A DNA stretch of 64,000 nucleotides from Planctomycetota bacterium (GTDB taxonomy: Bacteria; Planctomycetota; PLA2), in NCBI GenBank assembly GCA_021776785.1, contig JAJFFF010000022.1:1-64000 (forward strand), given 5' to 3'. Position numbers and translations under genes: made by a program. The stretch's first letter is position 1, and each line of letters starts with the position of its first letter. The notes under the pieces were generated by a model, which saw only the letters and a list, made by a program, of their open reading frames with translations, searched no databases and had not been told where the DNA came from. This document shows positions 23,594-32,449 of this stretch, piece after piece.

Positions 23594-26500
23594 TGGGGCG
23601 GCGAGGGGGAGTCTTACCACTACTTTTGTGCCTTCTTTTTGTTTTGAGTTTATTGTTATGGTTCCGCCGTAGTCGTCGATGATTCTTTTCACGATCGGCA
23701 TGCCTAGACCCGTACCGGAGGTCTTGGTGGTGAAGCTTGGTTCGAAGATGCGGGCCATGACATCGGGCGGAATTCCCGTTCCGTTGTCTTCAATGTCGAT
23801 GCGCGCTCGTTCGCCTTCTCGTTGCGCGCGGAGCGTGACGATCGTGGCGTCGGCCTGGCGCGCGTTTGTGACGAGGTTGATCAGGACGCGACGCAGCTCG
23901 TCGTTGTCGGCGTGTACGAGCAACGGCGCGTCGCGCACATCGGTCACGAGTTCGCTTCCGCCCGCCGCCGCGTAAAACGCCGCGACTTCTTGCACAACCG
24001 GCGCGAGGTCTAGAGCCTCCAGCCGTTGGTTGGGAAAGCGAGCGTACGCACTGAACGCGCCGGCGATCCGATGCAGCGCGTCAATCTGATCGAGGATCAG
24101 GCCCGCGCCGCGTTCAAACTCCTCCTCAAACGACTTGGGATCGTCTGTGTGAATGGCGACCAGGTTTTGCACCGTCAGTTTGATCGGCGTGAGCGGGTTC
24201 TTGATTTCATGGGCGATCTGACGCGCCATCTCGCGCCACGCGGCCGCCTTCTCGGCGCGCACGCGTAGATCCTGAGCCTCGCGCAGCTCAACCGTCATCC
24301 GGTTGAACGCGGCAATCAAGTCGCCGAACTCGTCGTGGCGCCCCTCGGGCAGGCGCGCATCCAAGTCACCGGCGGCGACACGACTCGTCGCTTCGCGCAA
24401 CTCCTGAACGGGCCGCGTCAAAGAGCGCCCCAGCCAAAGCGCGAGCAAGGCCGTGACGATCGCGCTCAACATGTAGAGCGCAAGCAAGGGCGCGTTGCTC
24501 GCAGCAGCGTCCCGATCGAGCGAACGCCGATCCTCCAACGCCGGCGCGGCCAAGATCAACGGCTGCTCCTCGCCCGGTCGATCAAAACGACGATACGCGG
24601 CGCGCAGCGAAGCGCCGTACACAAAGGCCTCGACCCCCGAGTAATCGTCGCGATTTTCCAAGACGAGCGCGGTGTACGGCGCGGCGTCCAAACGCCGACT
24701 CAAGAGGCCCGTGTCCCAAATGCCGGGACGACTTGTCGCGACCAACTCCGCGCCGCGATACACGTTGATATCGACGAGGTGGTTGCCCGCAACGGTGGCG
24801 CACCATTCGTTGGTCGGCTCCGCGCGCCGCTGACGAAGTAGGGTGGCCGCGAGATCGAGGCGTCGATCCAAGCGGTCCCGAATCTGCTCTTCGTGGCGCT
24901 CCTCGGCGGCCGTCCGGTTGTGCGTGGCGAGCAGGAGAATCGTCGGCACCGACAATGCGAGCAGCACAAGGGCGACCCGATGCCGAAACAGCAGTCGCAC
25001 AGCGCCACGGGCGCGGATGGCGAGATAGGTCATGTAGACCAAGCACGCGATCGCTGCTGCCAGCAAGATTTTGGCGAACACAAACGCGGCTGCCTGCCAC
25101 GCGTTCTCGCGAAACAAAATGCCCGCAAAGCGATACCGGCCGTGCGCGACGATCAAACGAGCATCCTGATCGCGGTAGCGCGAACGCTCCTCGGCGTGGC
25201 CCGCCCGCCGTGCGCGCGCAAGCACCGCTTCAGTCGGCGTCGGCGCGTCCGCGATGGCGCCGGCGCTCGTCGCACGCGGCGTTCCGTCGGGCGCATACTC
25301 GACAAGCAACGCAGGCGGCGCGCCCGCACTGACCAACTGGTCAAGGGGCTCGCCAAACATCGCAGGGCGCAACTGAGCCATCAGCATGTCCCACGGGTCC
25401 GGAGCGAGAATGCGCACGATACCGGCCAACCGTTCGTCGCCGATGGTGCGCAGCTCGAAGTCGATCACATGAAACTGCACCGCCCGCCCGGCGCCCCGCC
25501 CTGAGAGACGTTGGTTTCCGAGCCGCTCGCGATTCGGCGGCCCGGGCAGCCAATGTGCGGGAGGGCTGTCATAGTCGAACGCGCTGACCAACTCGCCGGA
25601 ACGACTCCACACCTGAACCGCGCACGGCTCGCCCGGTGTCCAACGCGACGCGCTCCAAATGCGAAACGCGACGTTGTGCGAGGGGCGTCCCTCCACGAGA
25701 ATTTGCGCGACTTCGCGATCCACACCTTCGACGTCGTCGGTGGCATGCGCGGTCGCGCGCTCCAATCGCGCCTGCACGGCATCACTGCGCGCACGACCGA
25801 GTAGCTCCTGCGCGCGCGCAGCCGTGGCGTGCGCCGTTTCGGACCGATGGGCGTCCATGAGCGGGGATGCCGCCACGATCGCGGCGAGAAGCGTGACCAT
25901 CGTTGCTCGTTCGGGCCGCGTTGCGCGCCTCTCGACAACAAACCCCGCGACGACGCATCCAAACGCGAGGACGAAGCCGTCCCGCGCGAACCAACCCGCC
26001 GCGACCGCGAGCGGCGCGAGCCACTGAAGGTGCGGATAAATCGAACGGAGCCACGTGCGCGCGTTGTGCACGAGAAAAAAGAGCGCGATCGTCAACAGGC
26101 AAACGGCGCTGAGAAGCATCGTTGCTTCCAGCGTCGGGATGACCGCAAGGGGATCGAACACGAGCATGCCGTCGATCCGCGCCGGTACGGAAGCGACCAT
26201 GGCGCGAAACCCGCGCGGCGCGAAATACGATGCGACCAGCGCTACGCCCGCAAACACGTACACAACGGGCTCGCGCCGCATCCGCCGCGCGTAGCGCAAC
26301 AAAACCCACATCGCGCCCAAAAGGGCGCCCGCCGTGAGCAGCGAGTCCGCCGGTCCCGACCAAAGCGGGTGGGGGCCGACATCGGGCGTCAGCCACGGCG
26401 CCCACGTCGGCACGCGCAACAACGCGGCGAACCAACGCAGCGCGATCATCGCGAGCGCAACGATGGCGGGCATCGCCCAAGACGACGGCGGTAGACGGTG

Positions 26501-27214
26501 CAGAACGCGTCGCAGCAGCTCCAGCGACAAGGCGGCGACGACGAGCCACAGACCAAGGGAGCGACGATCGCGGCGCTTGTGGTCGTCGACGCTGGCGCGC
26601 TCCGTCGCGGTTGGTTCGCGCATCGTGACGTGAACCAAGTCCGCGATCACAATCACGTGACGCGCGCGCCCCTCGTCGGCGTGATGAACCGGCACCGTGC
26701 TGCTGCCAAACCGCAGGCGAATCGAGTGCAGGCCGCACTCCTGCGCGATGCGGTCGGCCGCGCCGCGCTGCAGCGGAAAGCGCTCGCCCAGGGCCAAAAA
26801 CGTCAGCGCAAGGCCGTCGCCAGCGGGACGAGACGCAAACAGAAGCGGATGCGCGGGATGGTCCAACACGTTGACGGATTCGCGACCCACCGACGACTGC
26901 GCCATCTCAAACGCGTCTGCCGTGTCGAACGTCCGCCCCGCCCAAGCCAGCGCCTGACCCGCACCGTCCAGCAGCACGACACCGTCCACGGCATGGTCGC
27001 GCGCGATCTCTTCGGCGCGCGCAAACTGCGTCGCGGCGTCCGACTCGCCAGCCAACCCCGCCAACTCTTCGGCGCCGGACTCCACATGATCGCGCCACTC
27101 CTGGAAGGCAGCCCGGAGACGACGTTCCGCTTCCGCAAACCCCGGCGGAGTAGACGTCGGCCAGACCAATGCCAGCAGACCGAGCACGGCCAAAACGGCC
27201 GCGACACGACGCAT
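23573..27214 (-). CDS. NtrY-like membrane sensor histidine kinase, very large
   Basis: At 1213 residues this is much longer than typical NtrY (about 750). It has an N-terminal helix, a periplasmic-type domain, about a dozen membrane helices and a second extracytoplasmic stretch. Then come a HAMP linker (about 925-980), a HisKA box with the phospho-acceptor His at residue 1002 in IAHEIKNPLTPIKL, and a HATPase with DNGTGIPP, FEPSFTTK and GTGLGMPIVKRI. It begins 6 bp after the NtrC-like gene and should phosphorylate that regulator. The final residues NAVPG and the TAG stop lie in the inverted arm of the foldback element, so the C-terminus was set by that insertion. Confidence 0.9.
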   Translation of the reverse strand: MRRVAAVLAVLGLLALVWPTSTPPGFAEAERRLRAAFQEWRDHVESGAEELAGLAGESDAATQFARAEEIARDHAVDGVVLLDGAGQALAWAGRTFDTADAFEMAQSSVGRESVNVLDHPAHPLLFASRPAGDGLALTFLALGERFPLQRGAADRIAQECGLHSIRLRFGSSTVPVHHADEGRARHVIVIADLVHVTMREPTATERASVDDHKRRDRRSLGLWLVVAALSLELLRRVLHRLPPSSWAMPAIVALAMIALRWFAALLRVPTWAPWLTPDVGPHPLWSGPADSLLTAGALLGAMWVLLRYARRMRREPVVYVFAGVALVASYFAPRGFRAMVASVPARIDGMLVFDPLAVIPTLEATMLLSAVCLLTIALFFLVHNARTWLRSIYPHLQWLAPLAVAAGWFARDGFVLAFGCVVAGFVVERRATRPERATMVTLLAAIVAASPLMDAHRSETAHATAARAQELLGRARSDAVQARLERATAHATDDVEGVDREVAQILVEGRPSHNVAFRIWSASRWTPGEPCAVQVWSRSGELVSAFDYDSPPAHWLPGPPNRERLGNQRLSGRGAGRAVQFHVIDFELRTIGDERLAGIVRILAPDPWDMLMAQLRPAMFGEPLDQLVSAGAPPALLVEYAPDGTPRATSAGAIADAPTPTEAVLARARRAGHAEERSRYRDQDARLIVAHGRYRFAGILFRENAWQAAAFVFAKILLAAAIACLVYMTYLAIRARGAVRLLFRHRVALVLLALSVPTILLLATHNRTAAEERHEEQIRDRLDRRLDLAATLLRQRRAEPTNEWCATVAGNHLVDINVYRGAELVATSRPGIWDTGLLSRRLDAAPYTALVLENRDDYSGVEAFVYGASLRAAYRRFDRPGEEQPLILAAPALEDRRSLDRDAAASNAPLLALYMLSAIVTALLALWLGRSLTRPVQELREATSRVAAGDLDARLPEGRHDEFGDLIAAFNRMTVELREAQDLRVRAEKAAAWREMARQIAHEIKNPLTPIKLTVQNLVAIHTDDPKSFEEEFERGAGLILDQIDALHRIAGAFSAYARFPNQRLEALDLAPVVQEVAAFYAAAGGSELVTDVRDAPLLVHADNDELRRVLINLVTNARQADATIVTLRAQREGERARIDIEDNGTGIPPDVMARIFEPSFTTKTSGTGLGMPIVKRIIDDYGGTITINSKQKEGTKVVVRLPLAAPPNAVPG

Positions 27215-27220
27215 GAGCGT

Positions 27221-28582
27221 TTACTTTCCGGGCTTCTTGAGCCCGTACTTCTCGATTTTCTTGTAGAGGTTCGATCGCTGCATATGGAGCGTTTCGGCGG
27301 TTCGCTTTACGTTCCAGTGGTTGTCTTCCAAACGCCTGACGATGAAATCTCGCTCCGCGCGTTCCTTGAATTCTTCAAACGTAGCGACCGAGCGATACGG
27401 ATCTTCCGGCGGCGCTTCGTTGCGCACCGCACCGCCCGCGGCCCGCGTCACATCCGGCGCATCGATCGACGAGCCACGCGCCAGAATCGCCAAGTTCTCG
27501 ACGACGTTCTTCAGCTGGCGCACGTTGCCGGGCCAGTCTTCGCGCAGCATGAGATCTTTCGCCGCGACCGTGAACTCGCGCGTCGAAAGGCCGTTACGCT
27601 TGACGGCGTCCGCCAAAAACGCCGTCGCCAAGAGCGTGATGTCGTCGCCGCGATCGCGCAGCGGCGGACAGCGAACCTCGACGACGTTGAGGCGGTAATA
27701 CAAGTCCTCGCGAAAACGCCCCTCGCGAACTTCTTCCAAAAGATCTTTGTTGGTCGCGGCGAGAACGCGCACGGTCACTTCGATCGGCTTGTTGCCGCCG
27801 ACGCGCTCGACGCGGTTTTGCTCCAGCACGCGCAACACTTTGGCCTGCGCGGCGAGATCCATGTCCCCGATCTCATCGAGGAACAACGTGCCGCCGTCGG
27901 CCAGCTCGAACTTGCCTTTTTTCTGGGCGTGCGCGCCGGTGAACGATCCCTTCTCGTGGCCAAACAGCTCACTCTCCAGGAGGTCTTTCGGAATGGCCGC
28001 GCAGTTCACGTCGACAAACGGACCGTGCGACACCGGGCTCAGGTCGTGAAGCCGGCGCGCGACGAGTTCCTTCCCCGTCCCGTTCTCGCCTGTGATCAAA
28101 ACGCGCGCGTGGGTGGGGGCGACGCGATCGATCGACGCGAGCAGCTCTTGTACCGGCTCGGACTGCCCGATCATCTTGGCCGCACCGCGTTCCTTGAGCG
28201 TTAGGTTTTCGCGCGCGAGCGACGTCTGCCGCAGGGCGTTGCGCGCCAGGACGAGCACCCGATCGCGATCGAGCGGCTTCTCGAGAAAATCAAACGCACC
28301 CTCGCGGGTCGCGGCGACGGCCGTGTCGATCGAACCGTGCCCCGAGATCATGACAACCGGTAGCTCCGGTCGATCGCGCCGCAGGTCGCCCAAGATCTCC
28401 ATGCCGTCGCGGCCGGGCATCTTGATATCTAAGAACACGAGCCCGATGTCGTCTCTCTCCGCGAGGACTTGGAGCCCTTGGCGTCCGTCCTCGGCGAGCT
28501 CGGCGTCAATCTTGTCGCTTTTTAAAGTCATCCGGAGCGCTTCGCGCACGCCCGGGTCGTCATCAATGATGAGTGCCTTCAT
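27221..28582 (-). CDS. NtrC-family sigma-54-dependent response regulator
   Basis: From an ATG with AGGAGG six bases upstream, the 453 residues start MKALIIDDDPG. The receiver has acidic residues 7-9, phospho-acceptor Asp52 and Lys102. The AAA+ domain has Walker A GENGTGK (165-171) and the sigma-54 contact loop GSFTGA at 212-217, where most relatives have GAFTGA. The Fis-type helix-turn-helix ends in NWNVKRTAETLHMQRSNLYK-like sequence. It should activate sigma-54 promoters when phosphorylated by the NtrY-like kinase downstream. No gln or nif gene is near, so the regulon is unknown. Confidence 0.93.
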   Translation of the reverse strand: MKALIIDDDPGVREALRMTLKSDKIDAELAEDGRQGLQVLAERDDIGLVFLDIKMPGRDGMEILGDLRRDRPELPVVMISGHGSIDTAVAATREGAFDFLEKPLDRDRVLVLARNALRQTSLARENLTLKERGAAKMIGQSEPVQELLASIDRVAPTHARVLITGENGTGKELVARRLHDLSPVSHGPFVDVNCAAIPKDLLESELFGHEKGSFTGAHAQKKGKFELADGGTLFLDEIGDMDLAAQAKVLRVLEQNRVERVGGNKPIEVTVRVLAATNKDLLEEVREGRFREDLYYRLNVVEVRCPPLRDRGDDITLLATAFLADAVKRNGLSTREFTVAAKDLMLREDWPGNVRQLKNVVENLAILARGSSIDAPDVTRAAGGAVRNEAPPEDPYRSVATFEEFKERAERDFIVRRLEDNHWNVKRTAETLHMQRSNLYKKIEKYGLKKPGK

Positions 28583-28588
28583 CTGTAG

Positions 28589-28594
28589 CCTCCT
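28589..28594 (-). promoter_or_regulatory. Shine-Dalgarno that fixes the NtrC-like start
   Basis: A perfect AGGAGG on the minus strand lies six bases before the ATG at 28582. It rules out the 27-codon upstream extension of the frame. Confidence 0.8.
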
Positions 28595-28773
28595 AACGGC
28601 CCGAGTGTCTCCTGAGGGGGACATTTTGGCCAGGGATTTACTGTCCACTTTGGGGTAAGGCAAACCGCGGGCCGAATCCGGCCGGTTTAGGGCGGCTTAG
28701 AGCGATTTAGGGCGAGTTCGCGTGGATTCGCGCCGAAAGGGCCCCGGCGTGCGTTACTGATAAGCAGAACTCC

Positions 28774-29361
28774 ATGGCAGTAACAGGTGGCGAAGCCCTC
28801 ATGCTCCGAATGGCAACCGGGGACGTGGTTGCGTTTGAGGAGATGCTCTCTTCGCATCAGGGGATGGCGTATCGATTCGCCTACCGCATCTTTCGCGACC
28901 GCCATATCGCGGAAGACGTAAGCCAAGAGTTCTTTTTTAAGCTGTTTCGCAACGCCTCACGCTACGAGCCCGCGGGCAAGTTCAAGACGTACTTCTACAA
29001 AGTGCTCAACAACTTGTGCCTCGACACGCTGCGGCGGATGAATCGCAAGTCGCTCCCGGACTTCCAGTCGTTTGAGAATCCGATTCTCGACGGCATGCCC
29101 GAGCGCGACGATCGCGGTGCGCCCGACGACCATGCGCGTGTGCGCGAAGAGCGCCGGTTGGTGCGCGAGGCGATTCAGCAGCTCCCGGATCCGCAGAGGC
29201 GAGTGATTGTGTTGCGGGAGTTGGAAGAGTTGAAATATCGGGAGATTGCCGAGGTCTTGGGGTTGAGCCTTAACGAGGTGAAGGTGCTCATCCATCGCGG
29301 GCGAAAATCGCTCCTCAAGATCATGCGGCGTTCTCCCCTCTTTGAGGGCCATGATTCATGA
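28774..29361 (+). CDS. ECF RNA polymerase sigma factor (module B)
   Basis: A 195-residue two-region sigma factor: region 2 has YRFAYRIFRDRHIAEDVSQEFFFKLF and TYFYKVLNNLCLDTLRR; region 4 has LPDPQRRVIVLRELEELKYREIAEVLGLS then VKVLIHRGRKSL. It is more distant from the other sigma factors in the window and closer to general SigE-like types. Its stop overlaps the next ATG (ATGA). It is transcribed divergently from the NtrC-like operon, with about 190 bp between starts. Confidence 0.93.
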   Translation: MAVTGGEALMLRMATGDVVAFEEMLSSHQGMAYRFAYRIFRDRHIAEDVSQEFFFKLFRNASRYEPAGKFKTYFYKVLNNLCLDTLRRMNRKSLPDFQSFENPILDGMPERDDRGAPDDHARVREERRLVREAIQQLPDPQRRVIVLRELEELKYREIAEVLGLSLNEVKVLIHRGRKSLLKIMRRSPLFEGHDS

Positions 29362-30935
29362 TCAGTGACGAGATGCGGGAGCTTCTGTCGGCCTATGTCG
29401 ACGGCGAGCTGCGCGGCTCCGACGCCGTACGGATCGAAGCGTTGTGCAAACGCGATCCGGCGATCCGGCGCGAAGTCGTGGACTACCGCAAACTACGCGC
29501 GCGGCTTCGCGCGTGGGACGAGGCGGACCATCCCGCCGACGCGCCCATGGGTTTTCGACAGCGGATGGTGGAGCAGGCGCATGCACAGCAGCGCGCGGCC
29601 GATCGACTGCGCGACCGATTTGGCGCGTGGTTGCAGCCGCTTCCGATCGCGGCTGGTTTGCTCGTCGCGACGGCGTTGGGCGTAACCGCGGCAGTGATGG
29701 GCGCGCCGGCGTCCGTCCAGATGCAAGACGAGCGCGCCGCGATCCCGTTGCCCGAGTCAGAACCGACGGGTTCGTTGCGCGTCAATCCCGGTGCGGAATC
29801 GCCGCCGCTGGAGTTGCCGGCCTCGAGCGTCGCCGACGCGGAGAGCTTCCGCGACGTCATGCGGCGTCGCTTGGACAACCGGATTGTGAACGGGCACGCG
29901 ATGTCCGACGATTCGATCGCGCTGCAAGAAGAGATGAAGATGCTGGTCCTGGCGTGGGAACGCCGGCGTGCAGCCCGCGAACCGATGCCGCGTGAACGGC
30001 GCACGGTGACGGCTCCGGTCGACCCGCGCATGACCGCGCTGATGGCGCCGCTGAGCGTCGTTTCGGCGCCCCTTAGTGGTTTGGTGTTGCTGCGCCGCCC
30101 GCAGATTCCGGCGAGCGCGTTTGCCGCCGAGGTGGCCACGACCGTCGCGACCGATGCGGACGGCGAGACCAACCTGTATGTGAGTTCGCCGCAGCGCAAG
30201 CCGTTGATTATTCCGGCCGGGACGGTGTGGGTGGGGGCGCTCGATAAGAGTTACCGCACGCGCATCGCGACGCGGACCAGTTGGCTTAACAAGGCGGATC
30301 TGATCCCCACGGTTTGGGCCGACACGATCGAAGCGCCGCGTGGACGCGGTGCGTATGCGCGCAAACTCAGTTCGCAGCCGATCGTCTTGGGGCCGCGGAC
30401 GCGACAGGCGTTGCTAACGCGTTCGGGCAAGGACCAAGAGGCGCGCGCGGTTCTGCAAAAGATCTACGGTTCGCGCCCGCTGCACGAGCTGATGGCGAAG
30501 AGTCAGCGTGCGCGCGAGCGTACCGTGACGCGCTTGATGCGTGCCCTGGAAGGCGATGGCCGCGCGAACGGGTTCGTTATCTTCTCCAAAGAGGGCAACG
30601 TGCTCGGCGCAGAGCTGTTCGGCAGTCGCGCGCTCATGCTCGAAATGGCGCCGCGTTTGTTGCACGGTTACCTGCTCGAATCGGGTCCGGTATCTTTGAA
30701 GACTTCTGTCGCCTTGCAGGCATCCGGCTCGCACGACACGATGCACAGTGCCCAAAAAATCTTCGAAGAGTTGATGGCCACGTGCTCCATCCGTGACGTC
30801 GCGGGCGGCTCGCGCGAAGGCCGCGACGACTGGCCCAAGGCGTTGCGCCGCGTCAACTTCGCGGTCGGCGGCACGATCCGCGGCCATGGTCTGGTCTTTG
30901 GCGACCGACCGGTCCACGTGACTCTGTTTCCGTAA
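29358..30935 (+). CDS. Putative anti-sigma factor with C-terminal ARPP-1-like domain (module B)
   Basis: The N-terminus (MRELLSAYVDGELRGSDAVRIEALCKRDP) is a classic anti-sigma/zinc-finger-like helical start, here without a full zinc motif. A membrane helix lies near residues 95-115. After a linker, residues from about 265 to 440 resemble the ARPP-1 domain (DUF6569): a strand-rich part with RKPLIIPAGTVWVG, and a closing ANGFVIFSKEG...GAELFGSRALMLEMAPRLLHGYLLES that matches how that domain ends. The remaining 85 residues are unassigned. The 525-residue protein overlaps the sigma gene, so sigma sequestration with extracytoplasmic sensing is inferred. Confidence 0.75.
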   Translation: MISDEMRELLSAYVDGELRGSDAVRIEALCKRDPAIRREVVDYRKLRARLRAWDEADHPADAPMGFRQRMVEQAHAQQRAADRLRDRFGAWLQPLPIAAGLLVATALGVTAAVMGAPASVQMQDERAAIPLPESEPTGSLRVNPGAESPPLELPASSVADAESFRDVMRRRLDNRIVNGHAMSDDSIALQEEMKMLVLAWERRRAAREPMPRERRTVTAPVDPRMTALMAPLSVVSAPLSGLVLLRRPQIPASAFAAEVATTVATDADGETNLYVSSPQRKPLIIPAGTVWVGALDKSYRTRIATRTSWLNKADLIPTVWADTIEAPRGRGAYARKLSSQPIVLGPRTRQALLTRSGKDQEARAVLQKIYGSRPLHELMAKSQRARERTVTRLMRALEGDGRANGFVIFSKEGNVLGAELFGSRALMLEMAPRLLHGYLLESGPVSLKTSVALQASGSHDTMHSAQKIFEELMATCSIRDVAGGSREGRDDWPKALRRVNFAVGGTIRGHGLVFGDRPVHVTLFP

Positions 30936-30957
30936 GCGCGCACGCATCCCTAGAACC

Positions 30958-31001
30958 AAACCCGCAGCCGATTCGAACATGGATCGGCTGCGGGTTTTTT
31001 T
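30958..31001 (+). terminator. Strong intrinsic terminator after module B
   Basis: A perfect 15-bp stem (30958-30972 with 30983-30997) is closed by a 10-base loop and runs straight into T residues to 31001. It ends the sigma/anti-sigma transcript. Confidence 0.95.
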
Positions 31002-31071
31002 GGGATGCGGTGATCGTGGGGCGGTGATCGTGGGGTAAGTGTCGCGCTGGGGGGCGCGAGATTCCGCGCGA

Positions 31072-31260
31072 TTACGACCGGCTCTCGGACGGGCGGTCCG
31101 GTAGCGGGAACGGCTCGATGAGGTTGAGCCATTGGTCCACGTCGTCGTCCTCCCAGTCCTGAGCGGGGCGCATCAGATGGTCTTTCATCTGGCGCGTTTG
31201 CCGTGCGCACACGTGTTGCGCGGCACACAAAGACAGGATCAAAAGCAAGAGGACGAGCAT
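31072..31260 (-). CDS. Small exported or membrane protein
   Basis: 62 residues: a leucine-rich hydrophobic segment (LVLLLLILSLCAAQHVCA) that could be a signal peptide or anchor, then a short acidic tail with DWEDDDVDQWLNLIEPFPLP. A GTG two codons upstream (31266) is the alternative start. No clear Shine-Dalgarno. No recognised family, and it could be spurious. Confidence 0.4.
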   Translation of the reverse strand: MLVLLLLILSLCAAQHVCARQTRQMKDHLMRPAQDWEDDDVDQWLNLIEPFPLPDRPSESRS

Positions 31261-31356
31261 GGTCACTTGTACTAACGCCGATCAGCCCCATTTGGTTGCG
31301 TAGGGAGCCAATTTGGCGTCTAAATCGGGGTTTGGCGCGGCTTTTGGGCTCTTGGC

Positions 31357-32085
31357 CTACGGATCGAGGACGACTTCGCCGGTCGTGGCGACCCCGTCCA
31401 TGTGGAGCGCGATCACCGCGCGCCGCCCGATCAACGCGGCGCTGCCGGTCACGTCGGCGCGCGTCTCAAACGTCAGCGCCAGGTCCAGGTGACCCGCGGC
31501 GAAGACGGCGCCGTTTCGTCCGCTCGGCAGATCCGCGACCATGTTTGCCGCGATGTCTTCGCCGATGAGATGCAGCGTGCATCCGGTGAAATACTGGCTG
31601 TCCAAAACGCCCTCGATCAACGTGCCGCGATCCGCGTCCGACACGAAATCGAGTCGACCGTTGCACGTCATGAAGTTGGTTCCAGCGTTCACCGTTACTT
31701 CGACGCGTTCGACGTCGTTGGAGGCGACCGATGCGAGGCCGTCGCGGACGTAGCGAACCAAGAGTCGTAAGCCGAGCGTTTCGTTGTCCACCAAGCGCGT
31801 CGTGCAGATCAAGGTATAGACGCCGTCCGCATCCGGGCCCTCTACGCGACAACCTTCGCGGGCGGCGTGCGCCTCCAGTGCGTCCGCGTCGCGGAGATCG
31901 GGAAGGGCCGCGCAGAGGTCGGCGGCGATCTGCAACACGCTGAGCGTGCGCGTCACGCAATCCTCGCGTACGTCGTCGGCGGCGAGGTTGGCCGCTTCGA
32001 CGGCCGCCGTGTCCGCACCGCCGCCCGCACAACCCGCAAGGGCGCGCAGTGCGCAGGCAACGAACAAGACGACAAACGAACGCAT
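31357..32085 (-). CDS. Lipoprotein of unknown function
   Basis: The 242-residue protein begins with a signal ending in the lipobox LAGC, so it is a lipoprotein. The mature part has several cysteines (DCVTRTL, LCAAL, GCRVEG, ICTTR, TCNGRL, GCTLHL) that could form disulphides, and a beta-rich second half. No family recognised. Confidence 0.7.
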   Translation of the reverse strand: MRSFVVLFVACALRALAGCAGGGADTAAVEAANLAADDVREDCVTRTLSVLQIAADLCAALPDLRDADALEAHAAREGCRVEGPDADGVYTLICTTRLVDNETLGLRLLVRYVRDGLASVASNDVERVEVTVNAGTNFMTCNGRLDFVSDADRGTLIEGVLDSQYFTGCTLHLIGEDIAANMVADLPSGRNGAVFAAGHLDLALTFETRADVTGSAALIGRRAVIALHMDGVATTGEVVLDP

Positions 32086-32264
32086 GTTTTAATTTCCAAA
32101 CAAAAGGGGGCGAGACAGACCGGGTGCGCGAATGGCGTACCGAGTGTGCCCTCATAGCCCTCTCGAACCGACGTTCCGATTCTAAGAAGCATGACCTAGC
32201 GAAGAAAAGCCCAAACAACTGTTGTTTCGCGTTCCACTCCGTCGTCGGCGCGAAAATTGGACGA

Positions 32265-32355
32265 AAGTGCGGCGCCGATGCCGCACTTCGACGCCATAAC
32301 GAGCCCACCAAAAACAACTTACGACAAAAAAATTCCAACCTGGTACCGCCTTGGG
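32265..32355. repeat. Single-armed copy of the foldback element
   Basis: These 91 bp match the right arm of the element at 23503-23593: the same inner hairpin (AAGTGCGGC with GCCGCACTT around GCCGAT), then the CGAxAAAAAATTCCAACC run and a GGTACCGCCTTGGG end. No left arm is found upstream. As in the first copy, a minus-strand gene reads into the GGTACC end. Confidence 0.7.
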
Positions 32356-32402
32356 GGGGCCGCCTTGGGGGGGGCCGCCTTGGGGGGGGGGCCGCCTTGG
32401 GG
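32347..32402. repeat. G-tract tandem repeat (CCGCCTT plus G7-10, four copies)
   Basis: Four units of CCGCCTT followed by 4 to 10 G follow directly on the repeat's outer end, which itself ends CCGCCTTGGG. The array seems to have grown from that terminus and could form G-quadruplex structure. Confidence 0.8.
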
Positions 32403-32449
32403 TGGTCGGTGCGGCGTTGGGTGCTGGGTGGTTGCGTCGCGGCGGTGGG

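Larger units (their letters stand above)
32086..32449. other. Intergenic region holding a dispersed repeat and a G-rich array
   Basis: These 364 bp lie between a lipoprotein gene and a HEAT-repeat gene on the same strand. The first 180 bp are relatively AT-rich and should hold the lipoprotein promoter. The rest contains the single-armed repeat and the G-tract array listed separately. No gene seen. Confidence 0.6.

Noticed and set aside
26498-28204. A 568-codon plus-strand open frame
   Set aside because: Antisense to the NtrY-like kinase and NtrC-like regulator, whose motifs are unambiguous; no motif of its own.
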